Source of the DNA: Borborobacter arsenicus
Lineage (GTDB): Bacteria > Pseudomonadota > Alphaproteobacteria > Rhizobiales > Rhizobiaceae
Reading direction: 5' to 3'
DNA: 64,000 bases
Assembly: GCF_003934165.1 (NCBI RefSeq)
Contig: NZ_ML133509.1
Location: 313,928 to 377,927 of the forward strand
This document shows, piece by piece, positions 34,915 through 44,391 of the stretch; positions within the stretch are counted from its first letter, which is position 1; every line of letters begins with the position of its first letter. A program made the translations under genes and the position numbers. The notes under the pieces are model-generated. The model was given only the letters and a program-made list of their open reading frames with translations, did not search any database and was not told the origin of the DNA.

Positions 34915-35286
34915 ATGGCAACAAGAATAATGGGCTCCCTGAGGCTGGTGGAGCATAGGCGCTGGCAGGACATCGTCGTGATGATCCTCGGCGCCGCAAT
35001 CCTCGTATCTCCGATGTTCGGCGACACGACCAGCAACACGATGATGGTGGTCACCATCGCGCTGGCTGGTGCGGCCATCCTGATACTCGGTGGCGTGGAA
35101 CAGCTTTTCCTGCGGCGCTGGGAGGAATTCCTGGCGTTTCTCTGCGGCGCCTGGGTAATGCTGGCGCCCTTTGTGCTCGAATATGGCGGGCCACTGCGCA
35201 TGTGGCACGTCGGGCTCGGGGCAGCTGTCGTGATCCTGGCGGTCCTGGAGCTTTGGCAGGACAACGACCGGAACCTCGCCTCCTGA
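34915..35286 (+). CDS. SPW-repeat small membrane protein
   Basis: A 123-residue membrane protein with four hydrophobic spans and two related halves, each with a short polar-W motif before a span (HRRWQDIVVMILGAAILVSPMFG; RRWEEFLAFLCGAWVMLAPFVL). This is the SPW repeat family of unknown function. AAGGAG lies a few bases before the ATG at 34915. No neighbour shares its direction. Confidence 0.82.
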   Translation: MATRIMGSLRLVEHRRWQDIVVMILGAAILVSPMFGDTTSNTMMVVTIALAGAAILILGGVEQLFLRRWEEFLAFLCGAWVMLAPFVLEYGGPLRMWHVGLGAAVVILAVLELWQDNDRNLAS

Positions 35287-35317
35287 GTTCAAACACAGAG
35301 GCGGAGGGTTAGACGGG

Positions 35318-35356
35318 CCGGAGCGGCGTGTGCCTCATCGCACTGCGCCGCTCCGG
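35318..35356. terminator. Hairpin between convergent SPW-repeat and hydrolase genes
   Basis: CCGGAGCGGCG (35318-35328) and CGCCGCTCCGG (35346-35356) form a perfect 11-bp stem with a 17-nt loop between the two convergent stops. No T-run follows, so it is only a candidate terminator. Confidence 0.5.
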
Positions 35357-35368
35357 GCAATCGCTTGG

Positions 35369-36139
35369 TCAGATCGGGTTATCCGCCAGGAATTCCAGCA
35401 CCCGCTTCTTGAAAGTCCCGTCACCCACGGCCAGCATGTGGTCCCTACCCTCGATGTCGAAGCTCTCGGCATTGGGCATGATGTCGGCGAGAGGAGCGGC
35501 GGCACCGGCGATGTCGTCGGTGGTTCCGACGGCAACCAGGGTCGGCTGCATGATGCGCCCGACCTCCGCTTCGGTCAAAAGCCCGCGCGAGGTGGATATG
35601 CAGGCTGCAAGCGCCTTGCGGTCGCTTCTGGTCAAGTCAGCAAAGGCGCGGAAGCTCTTGCCGCGACGATGCGTGATCTTGTCGGCCTCCGGCGCAAGCA
35701 GCGCTTCGGCGATCGGGTCCCAATCCCCGACCCCGTCGACCATGCCATAGCCCAACCCGCCAAATACCAGCGTCGCCACCTTTTCGGGCGTTACCAGCGC
35801 CATGAAGGCCGCTATCCGCGCGCCCATCGAATAGCCCATGACATGGGCCCGCGCGATACCGAGATGATCGAGCAATGCCGCTGCATCACCCGCCATCTTT
35901 TCGGCCGTGTAGTCGGCCGGATCATAGCTCTTGGACGACAGGCCATGGCCGCGATTGTCGAAGGCTATCGCACGGTAGCCCGCCTCGGTGAGCGTCTTCA
36001 CCCAGCCGGGCGAGACCCAATTGACAATATGGCTGGAGGCAAACCCATGGATAAGCAGGATTGGCTCGGCGCGCCCGCTGCCCGGCATCCGGTCTTCAAA
36101 AGCCAGATCAAAACCCTCATGGGTGAAAAACTGCGTCAC
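35369..36139 (-). CDS. Alpha/beta hydrolase
   Basis: A 256-residue alpha/beta hydrolase: oxyanion-hole motif LLIHGFASSH, nucleophile Ser in MGYSMGAR, and GRDHMLAVGDGTF with the catalytic His near the end; the acid is probably Asp in VGTTDDI. The GTG at 36139 (MTQFFTHEGFDLAF) is preferred because AGGA lies eight bases upstream; a longer frame back to 36220 or 36244 exists. The substrate cannot be told from sequence. Confidence 0.88.
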   Translation of the reverse strand: MTQFFTHEGFDLAFEDRMPGSGRAEPILLIHGFASSHIVNWVSPGWVKTLTEAGYRAIAFDNRGHGLSSKSYDPADYTAEKMAGDAAALLDHLGIARAHVMGYSMGARIAAFMALVTPEKVATLVFGGLGYGMVDGVGDWDPIAEALLAPEADKITHRRGKSFRAFADLTRSDRKALAACISTSRGLLTEAEVGRIMQPTLVAVGTTDDIAGAAAPLADIMPNAESFDIEGRDHMLAVGDGTFKKRVLEFLADNPI

Positions 36140-36260
36140 GATCGAATTCCTGTCTGAAGCCGGAGCGGCAAACACCCGGACAAATCCGGGCTGCCGCTCC
36201 ATCTGTTTGCTTTGCCGCATCTGTGCGCCGTCAAGTGATTCCACTTAGGCACAAAATGTT

Positions 36261-36770
36261 CTAACCGGCGCCCATAACACGGGTGATGGTCGGGTGGCGG
36301 ACCAGGTCGCCCTCTTTCACGCCAACCCGCTGCGCCGTCCCTTGCTTGAGTTCGAGCACGAAACGTATCTCTTCCTGCGATGCGATCGGCGCTTCGGAAA
36401 ATGGTTCGCCGCGATGGATTTCCTTCACCCTGCCGTCCTGGCCAATGAAGATCAGGTCCAATGGCAACGGCGTGTTCTTCATCCAGAAGCCAACTGGTTG
36501 CGTCTGTTCAAAGACGAACAGCATGCCATGGTCATCGTCCATGGTTTCGCGAAACATCAGCCCGGCGGAACGCTCCTGCGGGTCATCGGCGATTTCAATG
36601 CTGAAGGAGTGCTCGCCGGCACTTGTTTCGGCAACCAGTGGCGCCGGATCGACCGGCAGCACCATTGCCCGATCATCGGCGCTGGAAGGTACGAGCATCG
36701 CAACAAAGGTGAAAATACAGATAACAGCGGCGGAAATAGCGCCGCCCGGCAACCCAAACTTGCGGAGCAT
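36261..36770 (-). CDS. DUF192 family secreted protein
   Basis: A 169-residue exported protein: N-terminal hydrophobic signal (GGAISAAVICIFTFVAMLVPSSA), then the DUF192 core with ERSAGLMFRETMDDDHGMLFVF, PVGFWMKNTPLPLDLIFI, and LELKQGTAQRVGVKEGDLV. These match the conserved blocks of the family (R-GLM, GM-F-F, W-MKNT--PLD). AGGA lies before the ATG at 36770. It follows the cold-shock gene by 27 bp, an order common in rhizobia. Function unknown. Confidence 0.9.
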   Translation of the reverse strand: MLRKFGLPGGAISAAVICIFTFVAMLVPSSADDRAMVLPVDPAPLVAETSAGEHSFSIEIADDPQERSAGLMFRETMDDDHGMLFVFEQTQPVGFWMKNTPLPLDLIFIGQDGRVKEIHRGEPFSEAPIASQEEIRFVLELKQGTAQRVGVKEGDLVRHPTITRVMGAG

Positions 36771-36797
36771 CAATCAATCCTGTTCGGCCGGTCCGAT

Positions 36798-37358
36798 CTA
36801 ATGCGAAACCGGCAAGGTTCCGATATCAGGATGAATTTCGGCAGCCATAAGGCCTTTTTCGCCGCGCCCGAACCGGACCAGCACAACTTGCCCCGGCCGC
36901 AACTCCGTCAGGCCGTAGTGGCGCAGCGTTTCCATATGGACGAAAATGTCTTCCGTTCCTTCGCCGCGCGTCAGGAAGCCGAACCCCTTGGTGCGGTTGA
37001 ACCACTTGACCAGGGCGCGCTCGAGCCCGCTTTCGGCGGCAACGGCGACATGGGTACGCGGCTCCTGCGTTTCGGCGGGATGCACCGCCGTCGAATTGTC
37101 CATTGAAAGCACGCGAAACGCCTGCATGCCGCGTTCGCCCTGTCGGGCCAGGCATACGACACGCGCGCCCTCAAGCGCGGTCTGGAAGCCGTCCCGCCGC
37201 AGGCAAGTCACATGAAGGAGAATATCGGCAGAACCGGAATCGGCCCGGATGAAGCCGTAGCCCTTAGCCACGTCGAACCATTTTATGGCCCCCGAGACTT
37301 CGACCAGGCCGGCCGCCTCGCCGGTCTCATCATGGCTCAATGCTTCCTCGCCGCCCAT
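36798..37358 (-). CDS. Double cold-shock domain protein
   Basis: A 186-residue protein with two CspA-type OB folds. Domain 1 (about residues 22-85) has GAIKWFDVAKGYGFIRADSG and ILLHVTCL; domain 2 (about 112-180) has ALVKWFNRTKGFGFLTRGEG and IFVHMETL. RNP-1 is K-GYGFI / K-GFGFL and RNP-2 is ILLHV / IFVHM. Start uncertain: ATG at 37358 (MGGEEALSH) or 37391 (MGDRASF). Double-CSD proteins are typical of alphaproteobacteria and act as RNA chaperones. It precedes the DUF192 gene. Confidence 0.9.
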   Translation of the reverse strand: MGGEEALSHDETGEAAGLVEVSGAIKWFDVAKGYGFIRADSGSADILLHVTCLRRDGFQTALEGARVVCLARQGERGMQAFRVLSMDNSTAVHPAETQEPRTHVAVAAESGLERALVKWFNRTKGFGFLTRGEGTEDIFVHMETLRHYGLTELRPGQVVLVRFGRGEKGLMAAEIHPDIGTLPVSH

Positions 37359-37594
37359 GTTCCGCCCCGTGAAAGAGGCCCTGTCCCCCATCCGACCGCA
37401 CCTTTTTCCGACTTCGACACGCTGATTCTGTATATTGAGATAACAACGCGTGTTGGCGAACTGTGCAAGACCTGCGCCGCCGTTTTTCCCCGGCAATACT
37501 GCGGCTGGTCTTGTAAACTCGATTATTCCGGGATCTGTGGTTGTCGGGACACGGACCTGCCTTATGTTTCGTTTTTCTAATACGAGGAAACCAA

Positions 37595-38035
37595 ATGCGT
37601 TATTTGCACACTATGATCCGCATCACCGATATCGATGCTTCGCTCGACTTCTACTGCCAAAAGCTGGGTATGGTCGAAGTGCGCCGCTATGAGAACAAGG
37701 ACGGGCGGTACACGCTGATTTTCCTGGCCGCGCCCGGTGACGAACAGGCAGGCATTGCCGAAAAGGCACCGCTTGTCGAGCTGACCTTCAACTGGGACCC
37801 GGAAGCCTATACCGGCGGCCGCAATTTCGGCCACCTGGCCTATGAAGTCGACGACATCTATGCGACCTGCCAGCGCCTGATGGACAAGGGCGTCACCATC
37901 AACCGCCCGCCCCGCGATGGCTACATGGCCTTCATCAAATCGCCGGACGGCATCTCGATCGAATTGCTGCAAAAGGGGCAAGCCAAGGACAGGGCCGAAC
38001 CCTGGGCCTCGATGGCCAATACCGGCACCTGGTGA
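37595..38035 (+). CDS. gloA: Lactoylglutathione lyase (glyoxalase I)
   Basis: Converts the methylglyoxal-glutathione hemithioacetal to lactoylglutathione. The 146-residue protein has all four metal ligands at the positions seen in E. coli GloA: H5 (YLHTMIR), E62 (LVELTFN), H80 (NFGHLAYE) and E123 (SIELLQ). GAGGA lies just ahead of the ATG at 37595. The length matches the nickel-type family. Confidence 0.95.
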   Translation: MRYLHTMIRITDIDASLDFYCQKLGMVEVRRYENKDGRYTLIFLAAPGDEQAGIAEKAPLVELTFNWDPEAYTGGRNFGHLAYEVDDIYATCQRLMDKGVTINRPPRDGYMAFIKSPDGISIELLQKGQAKDRAEPWASMANTGTW

Positions 38036-38093
38036 ATCTGGCGTCCGGCGCGCGAGCGCCCTTGCGCAGGAAACCGGCTGCCGATACCTAGAA

Positions 38094-38121
38094 GCATGCC
38101 GCCCGAAGCGGGGCGGCATGC
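38094..38121. repeat. Hairpin element downstream of gloA
   Basis: GCATGCCGCCC (38094-38104) and GGGCGGCATGC (38111-38121) form an 11-bp perfect stem with a 6-nt loop, 58 bp after gloA. It is followed by AAAAAACAA, not T, so it is not a normal plus-strand terminator; it could stall transcription or read on the minus strand. Confidence 0.5.
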
Positions 38122-38134
38122 AAAAAACAAGAAC

Positions 38135-38172
38135 TTGAAGCGTGTAGCCTGATCCATTTCCACACGCTTCAG
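38135..38172. repeat. Palindromic repeat before pccB
   Basis: TGAAGCGTGT (38136-38145) and ACACGCTTCA (38162-38171) form a 10-bp perfect inverted repeat with a 16-nt loop, 28 bp ahead of the pccB start codon. It resembles dispersed rhizobial intergenic palindromes; close position to the ribosome site could affect pccB translation. Confidence 0.55.
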
Positions 38173-38199
38173 GCACGGTTTCTGCTGGGGGTCTTTTCG

Positions 38200-39732
<1,533 letters not shown>

Positions 39733-39787
39733 AGCGGCGCACAGTGGCTGAAAGCAATCCGAAGAACACGGCCTTCACGGCCGGGCG

Positions 39788-39973
39788 TCAATGCGTGCTC
39801 TGTGCCATCTGGATCACCTCATTATAGGCATCCAGATCGACGTAGAATATCCTCGTGATCTCCGTGATCAGTTCGTCGTCCTGGTAGCCACGCGAACGCA
39901 ATATGTTCACAGCCGTCAATATGTCGACGTGCTCGGTCAAGCGCGGCTTTTGGCAGTCGTCCAGTTGCAGCAT
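39788..39973 (-). CDS. Small conserved hypothetical protein
   Basis: A 61-residue protein starting MLQLDDCQKPRLTEHVDILTAVNILRSRGYQDDELITEITRIFYVDLDAYNEV. AGGGG lies upstream of the ATG at 39973, supporting this start. The helical pattern with an LTEHVDILTAVNIL segment resembles small alphaproteobacterial proteins of unknown function encoded near propionyl-CoA carboxylase genes. It converges with pccB (55 bp between stops). Confidence 0.65.
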   Translation of the reverse strand: MLQLDDCQKPRLTEHVDILTAVNILRSRGYQDDELITEITRIFYVDLDAYNEVIQMAQSTH

Positions 39974-40267
39974 CGGCTTTCCCCTCGTCCGATCGCTTAA
40001 CGCCATGGGAATACGCATGTCAGTATGGAGGAGGCCGCTTGCGCGGGCCTTGCGCTTGCACCTGCTCCATAGACGGGACTGACGCGGATAAGCGGCCCGA
40101 CTCACCAAGGGCCGGCCGAAGCGTAACACAGTGGGCACAGTTCGTACCTATGGTGGTTCGCAGCCGGTCCAGGCCGAGTTATATTCAGGCGTCGCCAACC
40201 ACCTTTTTCACCCGCCACGATAGGGTCGACTTCACGAAACGCTGGAACAAGCGAGGCTAAGATCGTC

Positions 40268-40921
40268 ATGGCCCTCACCTATCACTATCATCCGCTGGCA
40301 TCGTTCTGCTGGAAGGCGCTGATCGCACTCTATGAGAACGATACGCCGTTCGAGACTGTTCTGGTCGATCCGGCCGACGAGCAGTCGCGCGCGGCATTCC
40401 TGAAGCTGTCGCCGCTCGGCAAGATGCCCGTGTTGCACGACGATGGCCGGAACCGCACCATTCCTGAATCCTCGATCATCATCGAATATCTGGGCCGCCA
40501 TTATCCCGGCGCAACGCGCTTCCTTCCCGAAGACCCCGATCTCGACTTGCAGACGCGGCTGCGCGACCGCTTCTACGATCTCTATGTCCACGACCCCATG
40601 CAGCGCGTCGTCGCCGACCGGCTTCGGCCAGCCGACAGAAAAGACAGCTATGGCGTGGAACAGGAAAAAACAAAGCTGCGAAATGCCTATGCCATAATCG
40701 AACGTGAAATGGCATCAAACCATTGGGCGATGGGCGACGATTTCACCCTTGCCGACTGCGCCGCCGCCCCGGCCCTGTTCTATGCCAACAAGGTCGAGCC
40801 GTTTGGAGAGGCGCACGGCCATGTCGCTCAATATCTCGGCCGCCTGATGCAACGTCCTTCCTTCGCACGAGTTGTGGAGGAGGCGCAGCCCTATTTCCGG
40901 TTGTTCCCGCAGGAGCCGTAA
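40268..40921 (+). CDS. Glutathione S-transferase family protein
   Basis: A 217-residue GST: thioredoxin-fold N-terminus with HYHPLASFCWKALIALYEN and FLKLSPLGKMPVL, the glutathione-contacting PESSIIIEYL, then the all-helical C-terminal domain with the N-capping box WAMGDDFTLADCAAAPALFYA. Glutathione-dependent conjugation or reduction is expected; the substrate is unknown. It is monocistronic on the plus strand between convergent and divergent neighbours. Confidence 0.9.
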   Translation: MALTYHYHPLASFCWKALIALYENDTPFETVLVDPADEQSRAAFLKLSPLGKMPVLHDDGRNRTIPESSIIIEYLGRHYPGATRFLPEDPDLDLQTRLRDRFYDLYVHDPMQRVVADRLRPADRKDSYGVEQEKTKLRNAYAIIEREMASNHWAMGDDFTLADCAAAPALFYANKVEPFGEAHGHVAQYLGRLMQRPSFARVVEEAQPYFRLFPQEP

Positions 40922-40974
40922 CCGCACAATCAGAGGGCGGAGACAAATGCCGGCAGACAAACAACCGAAGAAAC

Positions 40975-40998
40975 CATATTTCAAATATGCGCTATAAT
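40975..40998 (+). promoter_or_regulatory. Promoter and palindrome ahead of amino-acid ABC operon
   Basis: CATATTTCAAATATG (40975-40989) is a perfect palindrome around one central C. It is followed after 3 bp by TATAAT (40993-40998), a consensus -10 box. The palindrome thus covers the -35 to -20 zone, where a regulator could block or aid RNA polymerase. The surrounding 100 bp is clearly A+T-rich in this GC-rich genome. The -35 box itself is weak. Confidence 0.55.
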
Positions 40999-41095
40999 TG
41001 AAATTTTCTTCCTTCGATTAATGTGGTGGTTCTGACAATTTCTGCGCCATCTCAATCGACCGGCACCAACGCCGTCAAACTCAGGAACCAAGACT

Positions 41096-41869
41096 ATGAA
41101 ATGGCTGAACACTCTGCTCGTTGCTGCCGCCGTGCAATTGCTGGCGCTGGCACCGGGCCATGCCGGCTCCAATCTGGATGACATCAAATCCGCCGGCGTC
41201 CTCAAGATCGGCACGGAAGGCACCTATGCACCCTTCACCTTCCATGACGCATCCGGCGCGCTGGTCGGTTTCGACGTCGAGATCGGCCGGGCCATTGCCG
41301 AGCGCCTCGGCGTTAAGGCAGAATTCCTCGAAGGCCGCTGGGACGGGCTGATCGCCGGCCTCGACGCCAATCGCTATGACGCGGTTATCAACCAGGTCGG
41401 CATCACCGAGGAGCGCAAGCAGAAATATGATTTCTCCGAGCCCTATATCGCCTCCAAGGCGGCGCTGATCGTGAAGGCCGACAATGAGGACATCAAGAGC
41501 TTCGAGGACCTCAAGGGCAAGAAGTCGGCGCAGTCTCTCACCAGCAATTTCGGCAAGCTCGCCGAAGCCTCGGGCGCTGAACTGGTGGGAACGGACGGCT
41601 TCGACCAGTCGATCCAGCTCGTGCTCAATGGCCGTGCGGACGCCACCATCAATGACAGCCTGTCCTTCCTCGACTTCAAGAAGCAGAAACCCGACGCCAA
41701 TGTGAAGATCGCCGCCACGCAGGACAAGGCCGACTATTCCGGCGTCATCATCCGCAAGGGCGAACCGGAATTGCTTGCCGCCATCAATGAGGCCTTGAAG
41801 CAGATCCAGGCTGACGGCACCTATCAGAAGATTTCTGAGAAATATTTCGGAGCGGACGTTTCCAAGTAA
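41096..41869 (+). CDS. Polar amino-acid ABC transporter substrate-binding protein
   Basis: A 257-residue periplasmic binding protein with a signal peptide (TLLVAAAVQLLALAPGHAGS, cleavage after GHA) and the family-3 solute-binding fold: LKIGTEGTYAPFTFHDASGALVGFDVEIGRAIAERLG, QVGITEERKQKYDFSEPY, and the ligand-contact loop ATINDSLSFLDF. The sequence leans to the cystine/cysteine-type (TcyJ/FliY) branch, but specificity is not certain. AGGA precedes the ATG. A strong hairpin separates it from the permease gene. Confidence 0.92.
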   Translation: MKWLNTLLVAAAVQLLALAPGHAGSNLDDIKSAGVLKIGTEGTYAPFTFHDASGALVGFDVEIGRAIAERLGVKAEFLEGRWDGLIAGLDANRYDAVINQVGITEERKQKYDFSEPYIASKAALIVKADNEDIKSFEDLKGKKSAQSLTSNFGKLAEASGAELVGTDGFDQSIQLVLNGRADATINDSLSFLDFKKQKPDANVKIAATQDKADYSGVIIRKGEPELLAAINEALKQIQADGTYQKISEKYFGADVSK

Positions 41870-41884
41870 GATCTTGTGACATTT

Positions 41885-41924
41885 GCGGCGGGCCGTTCCT
41901 TCGGGATCGGCCCGCCGCCTGTTT
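41885..41924 (+). terminator. Hairpin between binding-protein and permease genes
   Basis: GCGGCGGGCCG (41885-41895) and CGGCCCGCCGC (41908-41918) form an 11-bp stem followed by CTGTTTTCC. It is likely a partial terminator giving more binding protein than permease and ATPase, the usual stoichiometry in ABC importers. Confidence 0.75.
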
Positions 41925-41982
41925 TCCTATATTGTCCCGATAAATCCACACCTGTCCGGCGATCCGACCGGAGGACCCGCCC

Positions 41983-42663
41983 GTGCCCCATTGGCTTCAA
42001 TTGATGATCGACTCGCTCGGGCCCCTCTTGTGGGCCGCGCTGATTTTTACCGCACCACTGACCCTGCTTTCCTTCGTGCTCGGCCTCACGCTCGGCCTGG
42101 TGGTCGCGCTCATCCGCCTGTTCGGGCCAGCACCCTTGGTGCCGATCGTGCGGTTCTATGTCTGGATCATTCGTGGCACGCCGCTTTTGGTCCAGCTCTT
42201 CCTGATCTTCTACGGGCTGCCAAGTGCGGGCATTGTGCTTGATGCATTCCCGGCCGCCCTGATCGGCTTTACGCTCAATATCGGCGCCTATACGTCCGAG
42301 ATCATCCGTGCCGTCATCGGCTCGATCCCCAAGGGCCAGTGGGAAGCAGCCTATTCCATCGGCATGACCTGGCAGCAAGCGATGCGCCGCACCATTCTGC
42401 CGCAAGCCGCACGGGTCGCGGTGCCGCCACTGTCCAACACCTTCATCTCGCTGGTGAAGGATACATCACTGGCGGCAGCGATTACCGTGCCCGAACTGTT
42501 CCAGGCCTCGCAGCGTATTGTCGCCACAACCTATGAACCGCTGATCCTCTATATCGAGGCGGCGCTGATCTATCTGGCGATGAGCTCCGTGTTGTCACAT
42601 CTGCAAGGCCGTCTCGAGCATCGGCTGGGACGTTATGGCGGCTATATCGAGGCGCACAAATGA
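41983..42663 (+). CDS. Polar amino-acid ABC transporter permease
   Basis: A 226-residue HisM/TcyL-type permease with about five spans. It has IRGTPLLVQLFLIFYGLPSAG, the EAA loop region GAYTSEIIRAVIGSIPKGQWEAAYSIGM and QAARVAVPPLSNTFISLVKDTSL. Start is GTG at 41983 with GGAGG nine bases upstream. The stop overlaps the start of the ATPase gene by four bases (ATGA). Confidence 0.93.
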   Translation: MPHWLQLMIDSLGPLLWAALIFTAPLTLLSFVLGLTLGLVVALIRLFGPAPLVPIVRFYVWIIRGTPLLVQLFLIFYGLPSAGIVLDAFPAALIGFTLNIGAYTSEIIRAVIGSIPKGQWEAAYSIGMTWQQAMRRTILPQAARVAVPPLSNTFISLVKDTSLAAAITVPELFQASQRIVATTYEPLILYIEAALIYLAMSSVLSHLQGRLEHRLGRYGGYIEAHK

Positions 42664-43424
42664 TCGGGCTGGAAAATATCGAAAAGCGCTTTGGCGACCA
42701 TACGGTGCTGAAGAACGTCTCCGTCGAGATCGACGAGGGCAGCGTGATGGCACTGGTCGGCCCGTCCGGCGGCGGCAAGAGCACACTGCTTCGCTGCATC
42801 AACCTGCTGGAGATTCCGACCTCCGGCACGGTCCGGATCGGCAGCGATGCGCTGACCTTCCATCCCGGTAGCAAGGTGGCCACAAGCGCCATCCAGAAAT
42901 TGCGGCGCCAGACCGGCATGGTCTTCCAGAATTTCCAGCTCTTTCCCCACCGCACGGCCGTCGAAAACGTCATGGAAGGGCTGACGACGGTGCTGAAATG
43001 GCCGACGGGGCGAGCGCGCGAACGGGCGCTGGAACTGCTCGACAAGGTCGGCCTTGCCCACAAGGCCGACGCCTGGCCGGCAACGCTGTCGGGCGGCCAG
43101 CAGCAGCGTGTCGCCATCGCCCGTGCCCTGGCACCCTCGCCAAAGGTTTTGTTGTGCGACGAGCCGACCTCGGCGCTCGATCCGGAGCTTGCCGAGGAAG
43201 TGGTCGAGGTCTTGAGCCAGCTTGCGCGCGAAGGCACCACCATGGTGATGGCAACCCATGACCTGCGGCTTGCCTCCACCATCGCCCGGCAGGTGGTGTT
43301 TCTCGATGCCGGCCTGGTGGTGGAGACGGGGCCGGCGCGCGAGGTCTTCAAGAACCCGCAGCGGGAGCGCACGAAACGCTTCATCGCCACGCTGACGCAG
43401 GAGGCAAAGGGCGGGCACGACTGA
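42660..43424 (+). CDS. Polar amino-acid ABC transporter ATP-binding protein
   Basis: A 254-residue GlnQ/TcyN-type ATPase: Walker A VGPSGGGKSTLLRC, Q-loop MVFQNFQLFPHRT, signature LSGGQQQRVAIARAL, Walker B LLCDEPTSALDPEL, and switch His in MATHDLRLA. Overlaps the permease start by four bases and completes a three-gene importer. Divergence from typical GlnQ is small; the substrate is an amino acid, perhaps cystine. Confidence 0.94.
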   Translation: MIGLENIEKRFGDHTVLKNVSVEIDEGSVMALVGPSGGGKSTLLRCINLLEIPTSGTVRIGSDALTFHPGSKVATSAIQKLRRQTGMVFQNFQLFPHRTAVENVMEGLTTVLKWPTGRARERALELLDKVGLAHKADAWPATLSGGQQQRVAIARALAPSPKVLLCDEPTSALDPELAEEVVEVLSQLAREGTTMVMATHDLRLASTIARQVVFLDAGLVVETGPAREVFKNPQRERTKRFIATLTQEAKGGHD

Positions 43425-43437
43425 ACGCGAAGCAGCG

Positions 43438-44286
43438 TCAGCGGCTCTCCCATATCCAGGAGCGGTCGCGCCAGAGCTTTTCACCAATCAAGCAGTCATA
43501 GGCTGGAGCGGCCGCCGCCAACACGACCGGCATCCCCTCGCCGCTTGCTTTGTTGCCTGCCGGGCTGTCCTTCTGCGCGAGTTCCATAACGAGCTTGCGG
43601 CGGATCGCTTCGGGAAATTGCGACCAGTCATTGACTGGAACCATGAAGGCCCCCGGCCCGCCGATGACGCAATTCGCGTAATAGTGGTCGAGGTCGGGGA
43701 CGTCATAAGCGCTGGCGAGCCCGCCATTGGTCATCAGCGGCAGGCCGTTGATGGTGATGCCCTGGGCGATCAGCCGGTCGCGAATGCCGGCGACCGGCGG
43801 ACCCTGATTGTTCGGTCCGTCGCCTGAAATGTCGATCACCCGCTTGTTGCCGGCATAGGCGCTTTCGGCGAACAGATCGAAGCCGAATTCCAGCGCGCCG
43901 GAAATCGAGGTGCGCCGCGCGCTGTTGGGCGGGTTGGCCGAAAGCTGGCGCGCGACCCGTTCGGCATCCTCCCGCGTGGCAATCACCGTCCACGGCACAG
44001 TGATGTATTGCGAGGAATATCCGGCCCATTCGAAGAACGTCACCGCGATCCGGCCGTAAGCACCCTGTGCGATCGCCTGGAGCACATCTTCATGGGTCAG
44101 TGCGGCGGCATAGCCGTGGCGCTGGATCTCCAGCTCGCCCGGCGACATCGACAGCGAGACGTCGGCGGCCAGGACCAGTTCGACATCGACCGGCTCGGCC
44201 GCGGGGCTTTGGGAGGCGAAAAAAACCGCCAGCACCAAGGCGGCACTGCCGGAAAATGCATGCCTGACACAAGCCGGACAAAACAT
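43438..44286 (-). CDS. DUF1194 secreted von Willebrand-type protein
   Basis: A 282-residue exported protein: signal peptide ending ...VLAVFFASQSPAAE, then a VWA-like domain with the metal-site pattern DVELVLAADVSLSMS (DxSxS) and GNKRVIDISGDGPNNQG. It matches DUF1194, a family of periplasmic alphaproteobacterial proteins of unknown role. ATG at 44286 is chosen as it gives a clean signal; a longer start at 44358 exists. It shares the terminator region with the flavoprotein gene. Confidence 0.88.
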   Translation of the reverse strand: MFCPACVRHAFSGSAALVLAVFFASQSPAAEPVDVELVLAADVSLSMSPGELEIQRHGYAAALTHEDVLQAIAQGAYGRIAVTFFEWAGYSSQYITVPWTVIATREDAERVARQLSANPPNSARRTSISGALEFGFDLFAESAYAGNKRVIDISGDGPNNQGPPVAGIRDRLIAQGITINGLPLMTNGGLASAYDVPDLDHYYANCVIGGPGAFMVPVNDWSQFPEAIRRKLVMELAQKDSPAGNKASGEGMPVVLAAAAPAYDCLIGEKLWRDRSWIWESR

Positions 44287-44325
44287 GTCTATGAGGGTAC
44301 GCGAAAAGCCGCATTTGAAAAGAAA

Positions 44326-44346
44326 GGCCCGGAAAAATTCCGGGCC
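44326..44346 (-). terminator. Terminator of the dimethylglycine-dehydrogenase-like gene
   Basis: GGCCCGGAA/TTCCGGGCC forms a tight hairpin; on the minus strand it is followed by TTTCTTTTC. It lies 46 bp after the flavoprotein stop. Confidence 0.82.
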
Positions 44347-44391
44347 CGGTTTCTTCACGTTTTCGCGAGTGGAGCGCCTATTCCCCTTGGA

